64,000 nt of DNA, taken from contig NZ_CP007451.1 in assembly GCF_000626635.1 (NCBI RefSeq), positions 62,001 through 126,000 of the forward strand, in the 5' to 3' direction. Of the stretch, positions 26,211 to 35,276 are shown piece after piece. Source of the stretch: Draconibacterium orientale. Lineage in GTDB: Bacteria > Bacteroidota > Bacteroidia > Bacteroidales > Prolixibacteraceae. The notes beneath the pieces are model-generated. The model ran no database searches. It saw only the letters and a list, made by a program, of their open reading frames with translations, and had not been told where the DNA came from. Made by a program: the position numbers and the translations under genes. Every line of letters starts with the position of its first letter. The first letter of the stretch is position 1.

Positions 26211-28040
26211 TTATTCCGCAAAAACATGAGTCCCTTCAAGCAAAAGAACAAATCTAAACACATTGTAATCAGGCATTAATACATGGCAAACCCGATAACA
26301 TTTCCTGGCTATTTCCTGATAAAACAACAAATTTTCAGTCACAGGTAAAATAGGAAAAATAGCATTCGCTATTTGTAATTTTCCAATCTGCGAAACAATA
26401 TCATCGTAATAGCCACACTCAGATGCAATTTGAGCCAAAAAAGCAGGATTAAATTGTACATTTTTGCTGTGCGTATCCAGGTTTCCTTCTGCTAATTTTA
26501 CAGCTTTTCCAAGCATAAGCGCCAGATTTATTTTCGTTATTCCCTGCTGAACAGCAAGTTTTACAGAGTCGCCCACCAGGTTTCCAAAGTGGATAAAAGC
26601 GGTATCGGGCAAATAAGAGAATTCAGAGCGAAGCCGATTTTCGCTGCGTTTGCCAGAAGTCAGCACAACCTCCTCACATCCGGAATTGTATGCCACAGAC
26701 ATCTGGTATTTAATAGTCGACAAAAAGGCTTCATTGGAATACGGCTTCACTTTGCCAGAGGTTCCAATAATTGAAATACCGCCCACTACACCAACCCGCG
26801 GGTTAAAAGTTTGTTTGGCCAACGCTTCTCCTTCCGGCACAAATGGTTTTACCTCAAAACCAGTATCCATTTCATATTCTGCGGCCAGTGTTTCCAGCGC
26901 TTCTGTTATCATTTTTCGCGGAACGGGATTAATAGCAGGTTCACCAACCGCCACTTGCAATCCGGGCAAGGTAACTTTTCCAATGCCCTTTCCCTGCAAA
27001 AAACGGATACCATTTTGGTGGGTCAGTTTTAGTTCGCATCCAATTTCTTTCCCGTGTGTAACATCGGGGTCGTCGCCGCCATTTTTAATTACCGTACAGG
27101 CAGCCGATTTTTCGGAAATCCACTCGGGGAAAATCCAAAAACGGGTTTGTTCTCCGTGGGGCAAAGACACCTCTGTCGACTTCGGGAAGGCCCCTTCGGC
27201 CAAAGCGATAAAACAGGCTTTAACTGCTGCTGTAACGCAAGTTCCGCTTGTAAAACCAGCACGTAATTCTCCGTCTTTCCTTAAAATGCTTTTTCGCAAA
27301 ATATAAAGTTGCTGAAGCAATTGTTTTTCCGAATGAACACTGAAATTGAAGTTGGGCAATACAGGGCGTTTTACAATCCACAAAGGAATGTTTAACTGTT
27401 CGGAAACTGCAATTTTACTTGCCATAAAACCGGAAACGCCGCTTTCCTTACTCAACAAAATCTGGGCTTTTTTCTGTTTCGCCAGTTGTAATAATTCATC
27501 AACATCATCCGATGGGTTCATCGGAATAATCCATTCTGTTGAAATTGTTGATTGTGCTGCTTTTTGCCGACTAAGTGTTGTATTTAAAATCCGAAAGAAA
27601 CAGGTTCGGCTTTCCCAAACATTTTTTAATACCGGAATGGTTTGAACGCCTGTTAAGGATAAAATTCGTTGGAAATTGCTTTTTAAAAGTGCCGCAGTAA
27701 GTTGCTCATACGAATCAAAAAAAGTAACATTTTGAAGATGCTGTGATTCGTTATATTCTCGTTCGTAGCGCAAAACAGGAATTTCAAGTTGTTGAGCTGC
27801 TTCGTAAATATTTTTGTGCAGCTGAACAGCAAACGGATGCGCGGCATCAATAAGAAGTCGAACTCCATTTTTACGGCAAAAGGAAATCATCTCCGCCGGT
27901 TCCATGACCCCGGAAATGAGTTTTCCTTTCAAAGCTGTTTCTACCTTGCTTTTTGTTGAATAATAATACGGTTCTTCGATAAAATCGAGAATCTCTGCCG
28001 TTTTTTTTCCCTCTGTGGTACCGCCAAAAACTAAAATCAT
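26211..28040 (-). CDS. cbiJD: CbiJ-CbiD fusion: cobalt-precorrin-6A reductase and cobalt-precorrin-5B C1-methyltransferase
   Basis: Bifunctional corrin-ring enzyme. Residues 1 to about 250 are CbiJ/CobK: VFGGTTEGKKTAEIL at the N-terminus (nucleotide-binding), LIDAAHPFAVQLHKNI near 67, and LSKESGVSGFMASKI near 195. From about 255 the CbiD domain begins with LRAGFTSGTCVTAAVKA, followed by ITKINLALMLGKAVKLAEG near the C-terminus. CbiD performs the SAM-dependent C1 methylation specific to the anaerobic (early cobalt) pathway. ATG 28040 is preferred over 28052 and 28046 because VFGGT starts there and it just overlaps the upstream stop at 28043. Last gene of the unit, before the terminator. The two enzymes act in consecutive steps, so fusion may channel the intermediate. 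Confidence 0.88.
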   Translation of the reverse strand: MILVFGGTTEGKKTAEILDFIEEPYYYSTKSKVETALKGKLISGVMEPAEMISFCRKNGVRLLIDAAHPFAVQLHKNIYEAAQQLEIPVLRYEREYNESQHLQNVTFFDSYEQLTAALLKSNFQRILSLTGVQTIPVLKNVWESRTCFFRILNTTLSRQKAAQSTISTEWIIPMNPSDDVDELLQLAKQKKAQILLSKESGVSGFMASKIAVSEQLNIPLWIVKRPVLPNFNFSVHSEKQLLQQLYILRKSILRKDGELRAGFTSGTCVTAAVKACFIALAEGAFPKSTEVSLPHGEQTRFWIFPEWISEKSAACTVIKNGGDDPDVTHGKEIGCELKLTHQNGIRFLQGKGIGKVTLPGLQVAVGEPAINPVPRKMITEALETLAAEYEMDTGFEVKPFVPEGEALAKQTFNPRVGVVGGISIIGTSGKVKPYSNEAFLSTIKYQMSVAYNSGCEEVVLTSGKRSENRLRSEFSYLPDTAFIHFGNLVGDSVKLAVQQGITKINLALMLGKAVKLAEGNLDTHSKNVQFNPAFLAQIASECGYYDDIVSQIGKLQIANAIFPILPVTENLLFYQEIARKCYRVCHVLMPDYNVFRFVLLLEGTHVFAE

Positions 28041-28042
28041 AA

Positions 28043-29815
28043 TCATTCGCATCCTTTCCGGAAAGCATGTGCAAACTTCCGGTCGTATAATTTCGATTCC
28101 CCCGAGCGGTTGTCAATGGCTTTTCCAACAACGATTAATGTGGTCATGGTGAGCTTGTTTTCTTTTACGGTTTGCGCCAGCGTTTCCAAAGTACAGCGAT
28201 AGATTTTTTCATCCTGCCAGGTTAATTTATAACAGACTGCAACCGGTGTTTCCGGCGGATAATGCGCTAATAAGTCTGCCTGAACTTTTTGGGCAATGGC
28301 AGCACTTAAATAAATACACATGGTACTTTGCGACTGCGCCAGTTTATTCAGTTGTTCTTTTTCGGGCATGGGTGTGCGCCCTTCGCCACGGGTGAGGATA
28401 ATGGTTTGCACTTCTTCGGGAATGGTGAATTGAGACCGCAAAGCCGCTGCTGCCGCCTGAAAAGAGGAGATTCCCGGCGTAATATGATAATGCCAGCCCC
28501 ATTTATCCATTATTGCCATTTGTTCCTGAATAGCGCCGTAAATACACGGGTCTCCGGTGTGGAGACGCACAACGGATAAACCCTTGTCGTAATACTGTTT
28601 CATACTTTCGAGCTGGGTGTACAAATCCATCCCCGCTGAGCTTTCCACCACACATCCTGATTTTGCGTATTCTGTAAGTTCGCGTGGAACAAGGCTTCCC
28701 GCATAGAGAATATAATCTGCCGTTTGTAAAAGGCGTTTCCCTTTTACCGACACCAGTTCCGGATCGCCCGGTCCGGCGCCTACAAATTCCACAAAACCTT
28801 TACGTTCTTTTTGGGCGTCAATGGCCACGGCGTAGGTGAAAAACTTATTACCTGCCTGCAATTTTGTTTTTTGAATTAACAAACCATTTTCAGCGAGGTG
28901 CATTGCAGCAGCTTCGGCTACTCCGGCGCTTCCGGTAACAACTTCCACTTTTTCCGAAGGGTTGGGAACATTGTATTTTGCCAGCACTTCGCTGCTAATA
29001 CTGTGCAATAAAACTCCCCATTCGCGGCTTAACTGAAGAAACGCATCTTCGTCTTTCTTCAGTTCTGCCGTAGCCAGCGAAGCCACCGATAGTGAAGAAA
29101 TGCCTTGCTCTTTCAAACTTTTTTCCAGTGTTTGCTGAAATTCTTCGTAAGGCAATCCGCGTTGACAGCCCAATCCTAAACATACCATTGGCGGACGATA
29201 AAAAATGGCCTTGTCACCAAAATCGTGTAAAAACGGCGTGATGGCCAGAATCAGGTTATAATTTTCAGTATTCAACTCTTTTCTGGAATAAAATACGTCA
29301 ACAAATTCCGGACAACCGGATTCAAGAAACAGAGTGCCTTTGTCGCGGGTTTCCAGCAATAATGCTGTTTTTTTACGGTTTACAAAATGGCCCGTTAAGG
29401 AAGTGTGATTGCCGGAACATTCCATTTTCCAGTTAAACTGCCGGGGTAACACATCCAGCGCCCAAAGTTCCGATGTGTCGCTAACAGTGGTAAGTACAGG
29501 AGTAGCACCGAGCAGGTTGGCCAGTTTTTTTGCCAGTTCGTTTGCGCCTCCAATATGCCCCGAAACTACCGGCTGCACAAATTGGCCATTGGCATCAATA
29601 TTTATGACTGCAGGGTCGGTTTTTTTGTTTTTCAGAAAAGGGGCAATTTCGCGGACACAAATCCCCAGCGCACCAATAAAAACCAGCGCATGTCCTGTTT
29701 GCCACAGTTTGTTATAATCAACTGGCTTTTGAATCATTTTGGCATCCGGTTCTTTTCTCAGAATTTTCTCTGCCAGTGCCTTTCCTGTTTCTGAATGTGT
29801 TATTATTGAAATCAT
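28043..29815 (-). CDS. cbiGF: CbiG-CbiF fusion: cobalt-precorrin-5A hydrolase and cobalt-precorrin-4 C11-methyltransferase
   Basis: A 590-residue bifunctional enzyme. The CbiG part (about 1-335) shows LVFIGALGICVREIAPFL near residue 47, PVVSGHIGGANELAKKLANLLGA near 80, and the C-terminal VCLGLGCQRGLPYEEF region near 210; it opens the ring and releases acetaldehyde. The CbiF/CobM part (about 340-590) is a tetrapyrrole methylase: FVEFVGAGPGDPELVSVKG, LHTGDPCIYGAIQEQM, and TPGISSFQAAAAALRSQF. The steps run CbiF then CbiG, the reverse of their order in the chain. The CbiG activity is diagnostic of the anaerobic route. Its stop overlaps the next start by a few bases. Confidence 0.88.
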   Translation of the reverse strand: MISIITHSETGKALAEKILRKEPDAKMIQKPVDYNKLWQTGHALVFIGALGICVREIAPFLKNKKTDPAVINIDANGQFVQPVVSGHIGGANELAKKLANLLGATPVLTTVSDTSELWALDVLPRQFNWKMECSGNHTSLTGHFVNRKKTALLLETRDKGTLFLESGCPEFVDVFYSRKELNTENYNLILAITPFLHDFGDKAIFYRPPMVCLGLGCQRGLPYEEFQQTLEKSLKEQGISSLSVASLATAELKKDEDAFLQLSREWGVLLHSISSEVLAKYNVPNPSEKVEVVTGSAGVAEAAAMHLAENGLLIQKTKLQAGNKFFTYAVAIDAQKERKGFVEFVGAGPGDPELVSVKGKRLLQTADYILYAGSLVPRELTEYAKSGCVVESSAGMDLYTQLESMKQYYDKGLSVVRLHTGDPCIYGAIQEQMAIMDKWGWHYHITPGISSFQAAAAALRSQFTIPEEVQTIILTRGEGRTPMPEKEQLNKLAQSQSTMCIYLSAAIAQKVQADLLAHYPPETPVAVCYKLTWQDEKIYRCTLETLAQTVKENKLTMTTLIVVGKAIDNRSGESKLYDRKFAHAFRKGCE

Positions 29816-29871
29816 AGTTTCTTATTTATTACAGATATTTGCATACTCATCGCATAAAATACTGCTTGTTC

Positions 29872-31053
29872 TTATTGTTTTTTTATGGCTAAAATGCTTA
29901 TCGGATTATGCTCGTCAACCGCTAACTTTTGCTGAATCTGAAGTTGGTAATTGTTTTTCCTGGCCCAGCATAAAAAGCTGTTTTCGCTCTGCTCGCTTAC
30001 GGAGTTAAAAACAATTATACCTCCATGAAGCAGATGAGCGTTTACATCGTTAAGAATAACTTCCATTTTTCCGCCGTAACCTCCCAGAAAAACGGCATCA
30101 GGCTGCTCTTGATTTGCTTTATCCATCTCGGCATAATCGCCAATGAAAAGTTGTATTCCGGGAGTTTGAAATTTGCGTGCATTTTTTTTGATGATTTCCA
30201 ACGATTCTTTTCGTTTTTCGAAAGCAACAACTTTAACATCAGGAAAATGAAGGCGTGCTTCTATCGAAACGCTTCCGGTGCAGGCTCCAACATCCCAAAA
30301 TAATTTTTTGTTGTGAAGTTGAAGCGCCGCCAGAGTAAGCATACGAATTGCCATTTTTGTAATCATTTTCGGACGCCCTTCCAAAATTTCAAAATCAGTT
30401 TCCGGAATCCCTTTTCGCGGAATCCGGTCTTCTGTCATTTCCAGAAAAAAGCAATTGGGGTGCGAAAACGGAAAAGTTGCTGCACCCTGTAAGGAAAGTT
30501 CAACAATACGCTCGTTTTCTCCGCCCAGGCATTGGCCGTAAAACATACGGTAATTGTTGTATCCAAATTCCAGCATTCGTTGGGCAATGGTGGCCGGTGT
30601 ATTTTTGCGGTCGGTTAAAATGGCGAGGCGCTTTTCGCCATGCAGCAATGCTTTGTCAAAGGCATGCCAGTCACGTCCGGTAAGCGAAACTGTTTTAAAT
30701 TCGCCATAATTTATTCCAAAACGGTGTGCTAAAAGTTGCAGGGAATTAAAAACCGGATAGAAAACAAAATTTGCATCCGGCAGTTCGCGTTTCAGGGTAT
30801 TTCCGATTCCAAAAAACAGCGGGTCGCCCGAAGCAAACACAAGCCAGTTTTCCCCGGATTTCTTCACCTTATCAAAAAAATTGGACAAGGGAACGGTAAT
30901 ATCTACCCAGCAGGCATTTTCAGGCAACCAGCGTTTTATCAATTCGTAATGCCGTTTGCCTCCGGCAAAAAGCCGTGTTTCAGCAATAGCCTTTTGTTGT
31001 TCTGCCGAAAATTCCGGCTTTTTATCGTAGATGCCAATGATGGTTATTTGCAT
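29872..31053 (-). CDS. cobL: CbiE-CbiT fusion (CobL): precorrin-6Y C5,15-methyltransferase, decarboxylating
   Basis: A 393-residue fused enzyme that adds methyls at C5 and C15 and removes the C12 acetate carboxyl. Residues 1 to about 205 are the CbiE tetrapyrrole methylase (ITIIGIYDKKPEF; LVFASGDPLFFGIGNTL; TVSLTGRDWHAFDKAL). The rest is the CbiT Rossmann methyltransferase (FWDVGACTGSVSIEARLHFP as SAM motif I near residue 255; DAVFLGGYGGKMEVIL). This fusion is common (called CobL in the aerobic pathway), but the surrounding CbiD and CbiG show the anaerobic pathway here. 56 bp separates it from the next gene. Confidence 0.9.
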   Translation of the reverse strand: MQITIIGIYDKKPEFSAEQQKAIAETRLFAGGKRHYELIKRWLPENACWVDITVPLSNFFDKVKKSGENWLVFASGDPLFFGIGNTLKRELPDANFVFYPVFNSLQLLAHRFGINYGEFKTVSLTGRDWHAFDKALLHGEKRLAILTDRKNTPATIAQRMLEFGYNNYRMFYGQCLGGENERIVELSLQGAATFPFSHPNCFFLEMTEDRIPRKGIPETDFEILEGRPKMITKMAIRMLTLAALQLHNKKLFWDVGACTGSVSIEARLHFPDVKVVAFEKRKESLEIIKKNARKFQTPGIQLFIGDYAEMDKANQEQPDAVFLGGYGGKMEVILNDVNAHLLHGGIIVFNSVSEQSENSFLCWARKNNYQLQIQQKLAVDEHNPISILAIKKQ

Positions 31054-31065
31054 TGTTGATCTCTT

Positions 31066-32467
31066 TTATAATCCTTCTCCCGGGTTCATGGCTTTTGCTT
31101 CGTTCCAACTCAGTATGGCATTGATGATGGTAGCGGCAACATTACTGCCTCCGCGCCGGCCATTTACAAATACTGCAGGAATATCGGGGCATCCATATTT
31201 CAACTGCCATTTGCTTTCCTGTACATTAACAAAGCCTACCGGGGCTGCAATTACTCCCGCAGGATTTGCTTTTTTGTTGCGAACAAGCTTTACCAGTTCG
31301 ATAAGTGCGGTGGGGGCATTCCCAAAAACAAAAACGGCATTGGGATGCTCTTCTACTGCCAAGCGGATTCCTGCCTGGCTGCGTGTTATACCTTTTTCTT
31401 CGGCTACTGTTTTTACCCGTTCGTCGTCGAGGTAACATTTAATTTGTAAGCCCAGCTTTTGGGCAATAGCTTTACGAATTCCACGGGTTACCATCGATAC
31501 ATCGGTGACAATTACCGGCGGATTTCCGGAATGAAATTTTTCATAAAGAGCCGGTACAACATTGTTTTTTAAATCAATAAAATCATTTAGCTGAAAATCG
31601 GCTGTAGTATGAATACAATGCAGCGCCACCCAAATATGCGCTAACGATTTTCCTTCAAAACTAACTTCCTGTAAAATGGTACGGAAGCTTTCGTTCATAA
31701 TTTGGCGCCCCACTTTTCCGGTTGAACTTTCATCGGTTTTCCGCGACAAATAACCACGCGGCGTTACCATGCGGTTCTCAAATTTTTGGGTTTGACTGTT
31801 TCCGATAATGATCACGGTAAACATGTCGGCCATCGAAGTATCCAGGTCTTTCAGTTGAATAACTTCTGTGTTTTCCTCTTCACGTCCAACCTGGCGGGCA
31901 ATTCCTACCGGGGTTTCCGGCGAGCGGACTTCCAGAAAAAGTTCTTTTAGCCGCATCAATTGCCAAAAGCGCCCCTGGCTTAGCGGATTGTAAATTGCCG
32001 TGATAAAATCGGCTTCAGCAGCAGCTTTAATCCGCTTTTCAATTTTCTCCCACGGAGTAAGCAGATCCGACATGGAAATGGAACAAAAATCGTGACCCAG
32101 CGGCGCTCCCAGTTTGGCCGCCGCTGCAAACATGGCACTTATTCCGGGTACCACTTCGATTTCTACCGCCGAATTATTTTTTGTTTCAGTTCCCAGAGCA
32201 AGGGAGCCATTCCGTACACCCCGGCATCGCCACTGCTTATTACAGCAACTGTATTTCCTTTTTCTGCTTCGGCGAATGCGGCTTCGGCACGTTCCTGTTC
32301 TTTTTTCATGCCTGTGCTGATTTGTTTTTTCCCTTAGTCAAATTTTCCACATAGCTCATGTAGTATTTGTAGCCCACCAAAACATCCGATTTTTTAATGG
32401 CTTGTATGGCCTCTGGGGTGAAGTACTTTTCGTCTCCGGGGCCTATTCCTATACAGTAGATTTTCAT
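31066..32467 (-). pseudogene. cobJ: CobJ/CbiH-CbiC fusion, frameshifted: C17-methyltransferase and precorrin-8X methylmutase
   Basis: The gene starts at ATG 32467 (MKIYCIGIGPGDEKYFTPEAI) and encodes the first 100 residues of a tetrapyrrole methylase through ISSGDAGVYGMAPLLWELK, then shifts frame at an A6 run (minus strand, 32177-32182). One more A restores QKNNSAVEIEVVPGISAM and joins the long downstream frame, giving about 467 residues. The methylase ends near residue 250 (TVIIIGNSQTQ). A CbiC/CobH methylmutase follows, with PPVIVTDVSMVTRGIRKAI and VFVFGNAPTALIELV. Both activities are essential for corrin synthesis and every flanking gene is intact, so an assembly error is the simpler reading. 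Confidence 0.8.
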
Positions 32468-32556
32468 TTTATTTTTTATTGTTTTCGCGAATATATCCGC
32501 GTTTTTTCCGCAAATGTTTTCAATTAATTGTTTTGAATGCTTAACGATATGGTGGC

Positions 32557-33258
32557 TTAGTTCGCATTTTCAGGGTAAATAATCAGTAGTGCGAAGTATG
32601 GAATTTTTCGAAACTCCAACTCTTCGGCGTTGTCGGTAAAAAACTCATTGCCGGTTCCCACCCGCTCAGTATACAGAAACGGGCGACCAGTTGTTTTTAA
32701 GAAAGAATGCCATCCTTTAAGTACGCTCATTTTCATAATAACTATGGTTGACTGATGCTTTAGAGCCTTCGAAACAGCGTCAAAACTTTCGGGTTTGGCT
32801 ATTACTTCCAGCCCGGTTGTTTTTTCCGCCAGTGGTTGATTTCCCAAGGCAGAGGCTGCAATAAATGCCGGAATGCCGGGAATTAAACGGCAAGGGATTT
32901 TTGCTTCTTTGGCCAGCTTAAAAATGTAGCCAAAAGTGCTGTAGAAAAACAAATCGCCTTCACTTACCAGTACCACATTTTTTCCGTTTTCGTATTCCTG
33001 TTTTATCCGGAGAAAAGCTTCATCGTAAAATTTCTGAGTTCCCTTTCCTTTCATCGGAAACAGAAGCGGCTCACAAGGTTTGTAAACCTGGAGTTGGTCG
33101 AGTATATTAGCTGAGAATGAGTGGTATTGGCCCTCGCTCTCGGCTGAAACCGGGTAAAAAATAATGTCGGCCGCCTGTAATGCGCGGAAGCCTTTTAATG
33201 TAATCAGCTCCGGATCACCAGGACCTAACCCGACTCCTGTAAATGTTCCTTTATTCAT
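32557..33258 (-). CDS. cbiL: Precorrin-2 C20-methyltransferase (CbiL/CobI)
   Basis: First dedicated methylation of the corrin branch: transfers a methyl from SAM to C20 of (cobalt-)precorrin-2. From ATG 33258 the protein has 233 residues with the tetrapyrrole methylase motifs TGVGLGPGDPELITLKGFRAL at the N-terminus, LVSEGDLFFYSTFGYIFKLA near residue 100, LIPGIPAFIAASALGN near 126, and KPESFDAVSKAL. The ATG overlaps the TGA of the upstream cobB/cbiA gene (ATGA), which decides this start over an in-frame ATG at 33303. Length matches the family. Confidence 0.9.
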   Translation of the reverse strand: MNKGTFTGVGLGPGDPELITLKGFRALQAADIIFYPVSAESEGQYHSFSANILDQLQVYKPCEPLLFPMKGKGTQKFYDEAFLRIKQEYENGKNVVLVSEGDLFFYSTFGYIFKLAKEAKIPCRLIPGIPAFIAASALGNQPLAEKTTGLEVIAKPESFDAVSKALKHQSTIVIMKMSVLKGWHSFLKTTGRPFLYTERVGTGNEFFTDNAEELEFRKIPYFALLIIYPENAN

Positions 33259-34622
33259 ATTTGCTCTTTTTTCTGATCGGTTAATGCCGATTTTTTTTGC
33301 CAATCTTCGCCGAAGTTTTTCGCTAGAAATTGTTCCAATTTACCTTCTTCACCCAAATAAATGTGCATGTACGATGCCCAGCAATTTTTAGAAATAAGTA
33401 CGGGCATTTCTACCGGAATTCCACGGGCATTTTTTACTTCAATATTTATGGAAGAAGGTTCGTGTTGAATTAAGTTTGAATAATGAAATTCGTGACCTTT
33501 CAACTTAAAGTCATCCCGATTAATTTGGCGGTAACCTAAATGCAGTTTTTTATTTTCGAAACTGGTGGAGATATTGAAAACACCACACATTTTCTCTCTT
33601 TTCCCGTTCTCATCAATAATTTCTTTTCCGAGGTACATCATCCCACCGCATTCGGCAATAACCATTTTCCCCTGCTCAATAAATTCGTTTATCGATTGCT
33701 GCATCGTTGTGTTCTCGGCCAGTTGGCGTGCAAAAAGTTCGGGATAACCACCCGGAAGCCAAAGCAAATCGGCAGCAGGTATTGTTTTATCATGAACAGG
33801 GCTAAAGCGGGTAACTGTTCCCAGTTGTTCCATTGCGTCGATATTTGCCGCATAAGAGAAGTTAAACGCCTCGTCATGCGCCAGCGCAATCGCTAATTTT
33901 TTGTCCTGTTTTGGCGGGTTTGCGGGCGCAGTTTTTTCTGTTTTTGCAGTCAATTCCAGTAAACGGTCGATGTCGATGTGCTTTGCTACTAATTCCGCCG
34001 CGGTGGTAAATAATTCCTGGTTATTTTCATTGGGCAGGAGCAAGCCGAGGTGCCGCGATTTTACCAACAAACGCTCATCGCGCGGAAGATAGCCCAATGA
34101 CTCTACACCAGCATCTTCGGCGGCTTCCTTCAAAAAACGGTAGTGCGACTCGCCGCTGACTTTATTGAAAATAACACCTGCAAGGGCTATATTTTCATCA
34201 AAATTTTTGAATCCGAATAAAAGCGGAGCCGCAGAATACGCCATGCTGGCCGCATCTACCACCAAAATTACAGGGATGTTTAATAACCGTGCAATGTTTG
34301 CCGAACTTCCCTTATCTTTTTGAGCGCCATCAAACAAACCCATTACACCTTCCACCACAGCTACTCCGGATGAAGGAATGTTTTTTTCGAAAACCGAGCG
34401 AACATGTTCTTCCGAAGCCATCCACGAATCGAGGTTATAGGAAGTGCGACCTGCAATTTTGGTATGGTACATCGGGTCGATATAATCGGGGCCGCACTTA
34501 AACGGTTGTACCGTGATTCCGCGATTAACCAACGTTTTCATCAAAGCAAGCGAAATCATGGTTTTTCCCGAATTGCTTTTGGGAGCGGCAATTAAAAATG
34601 CAGATGTTTTATTGCTTTTCAT
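33255..34622 (-). CDS. cbiA: Cobyrinate a,c-diamide synthase (CbiA)
   Basis: ATP- and glutamine-dependent amidation of the a and c side chains of cobyrinate. A 455-residue two-domain protein: an N-terminal dethiobiotin-synthase-like P-loop domain (FLIAAPKSNSGKTMISLAL; FKCGPDYIDPMYH near residue 42; VVEGVMGLFDGA near 90) and a C-terminal class I glutaminase-like domain with the nucleophile Cys in MVIAECGGMMYLGKEI near 310 and the late His in LKGHEFHYSNL. It overlaps the adenosyltransferase gene upstream by 14 bp and cbiL downstream by 4 bp, indicating tight coupling. Confidence 0.92.
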   Translation of the reverse strand: MKSNKTSAFLIAAPKSNSGKTMISLALMKTLVNRGITVQPFKCGPDYIDPMYHTKIAGRTSYNLDSWMASEEHVRSVFEKNIPSSGVAVVEGVMGLFDGAQKDKGSSANIARLLNIPVILVVDAASMAYSAAPLLFGFKNFDENIALAGVIFNKVSGESHYRFLKEAAEDAGVESLGYLPRDERLLVKSRHLGLLLPNENNQELFTTAAELVAKHIDIDRLLELTAKTEKTAPANPPKQDKKLAIALAHDEAFNFSYAANIDAMEQLGTVTRFSPVHDKTIPAADLLWLPGGYPELFARQLAENTTMQQSINEFIEQGKMVIAECGGMMYLGKEIIDENGKREKMCGVFNISTSFENKKLHLGYRQINRDDFKLKGHEFHYSNLIQHEPSSINIEVKNARGIPVEMPVLISKNCWASYMHIYLGEEGKLEQFLAKNFGEDWQKKSALTDQKKEQI

Positions 34623-35190
34623 TTTTTGACTTTTGGGATGGAAACAGCCTGAATTTCGCCACTTTCACATTGTTTTGTTTTAACTCAACAATGGCCAGCA
34701 GATAAAATAAATCGCTCATCCGGTTAAAATATTGCAGGATGTAATCAGCGACCTGTTCCACCTGGTTCAGCTCCACCAATTCCCGCTCGGCAGTGCGGAT
34801 TCCGGTTCGCACAAAATGACATAAGGACGCAACTTTATTTCCACCCGGAAGAACAAAGGCCAGCTTTTCATCTTTCAGAAAATCATTTAATGCTTCTATC
34901 CAGGTTTCACAAGCACGCAAACCTTTCTCAGCATGCGGTTTATTATTGGGCTTAGGAGAATCGACAGGTGTTGCAATGTGCGACATCATCAACATCATAT
35001 CACGCTGAATTCTCAACAAACCTTTTCCCCATTGATGGTTTTCAGGTAATTCGGCCAGCAACATTCCAATACGCACATTTACTTCATCAATTAAACCGTT
35101 ACAACGGATGCGGATGTGGCTTTTACCAACTCTGTTTCCCCCGAATAACGCAGTTTGTCCGGTATCTCCTGTCTTTGTCGTTATTGCCAT
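34609..35190 (-). CDS. pduO: ATP:cob(I)alamin adenosyltransferase, PduO type
   Basis: Transfers the adenosyl group of ATP to cob(I)alamin or a corrinoid precursor, giving the coenzyme form. A 193-residue all-helical PduO/MMAB protein with the N-terminal ATP-binding motif TKTGDTGQTALFGGNRVGKSH, the FVLPGGNKVASLCHFVRTGIRTAERELV helix near residue 115, and YFNRMSDLFYLLAIV near 160. It is not homologous to BtuR/CobA. Its end overlaps cbiA by 14 bp. 86 bp separate it from cobT. Confidence 0.92.
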   Translation of the reverse strand: MAITTKTGDTGQTALFGGNRVGKSHIRIRCNGLIDEVNVRIGMLLAELPENHQWGKGLLRIQRDMMLMMSHIATPVDSPKPNNKPHAEKGLRACETWIEALNDFLKDEKLAFVLPGGNKVASLCHFVRTGIRTAERELVELNQVEQVADYILQYFNRMSDLFYLLAIVELKQNNVKVAKFRLFPSQKSKNEKQ

Positions 35191-35276
35191 TTTCTTCTGG
35201 TTTTCGAAATAATAAATTGTTCCTGCATTTTTTCTACATTATAAAAAGCTTACAGCACCTAATCGACTGGTATTAC

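Noticed and set aside
26650-27306. 218-codon open frame opposite the cbiJ-cbiD fusion
   Set aside because: Fully antisense to a conserved enzyme gene, no recognisable domain.
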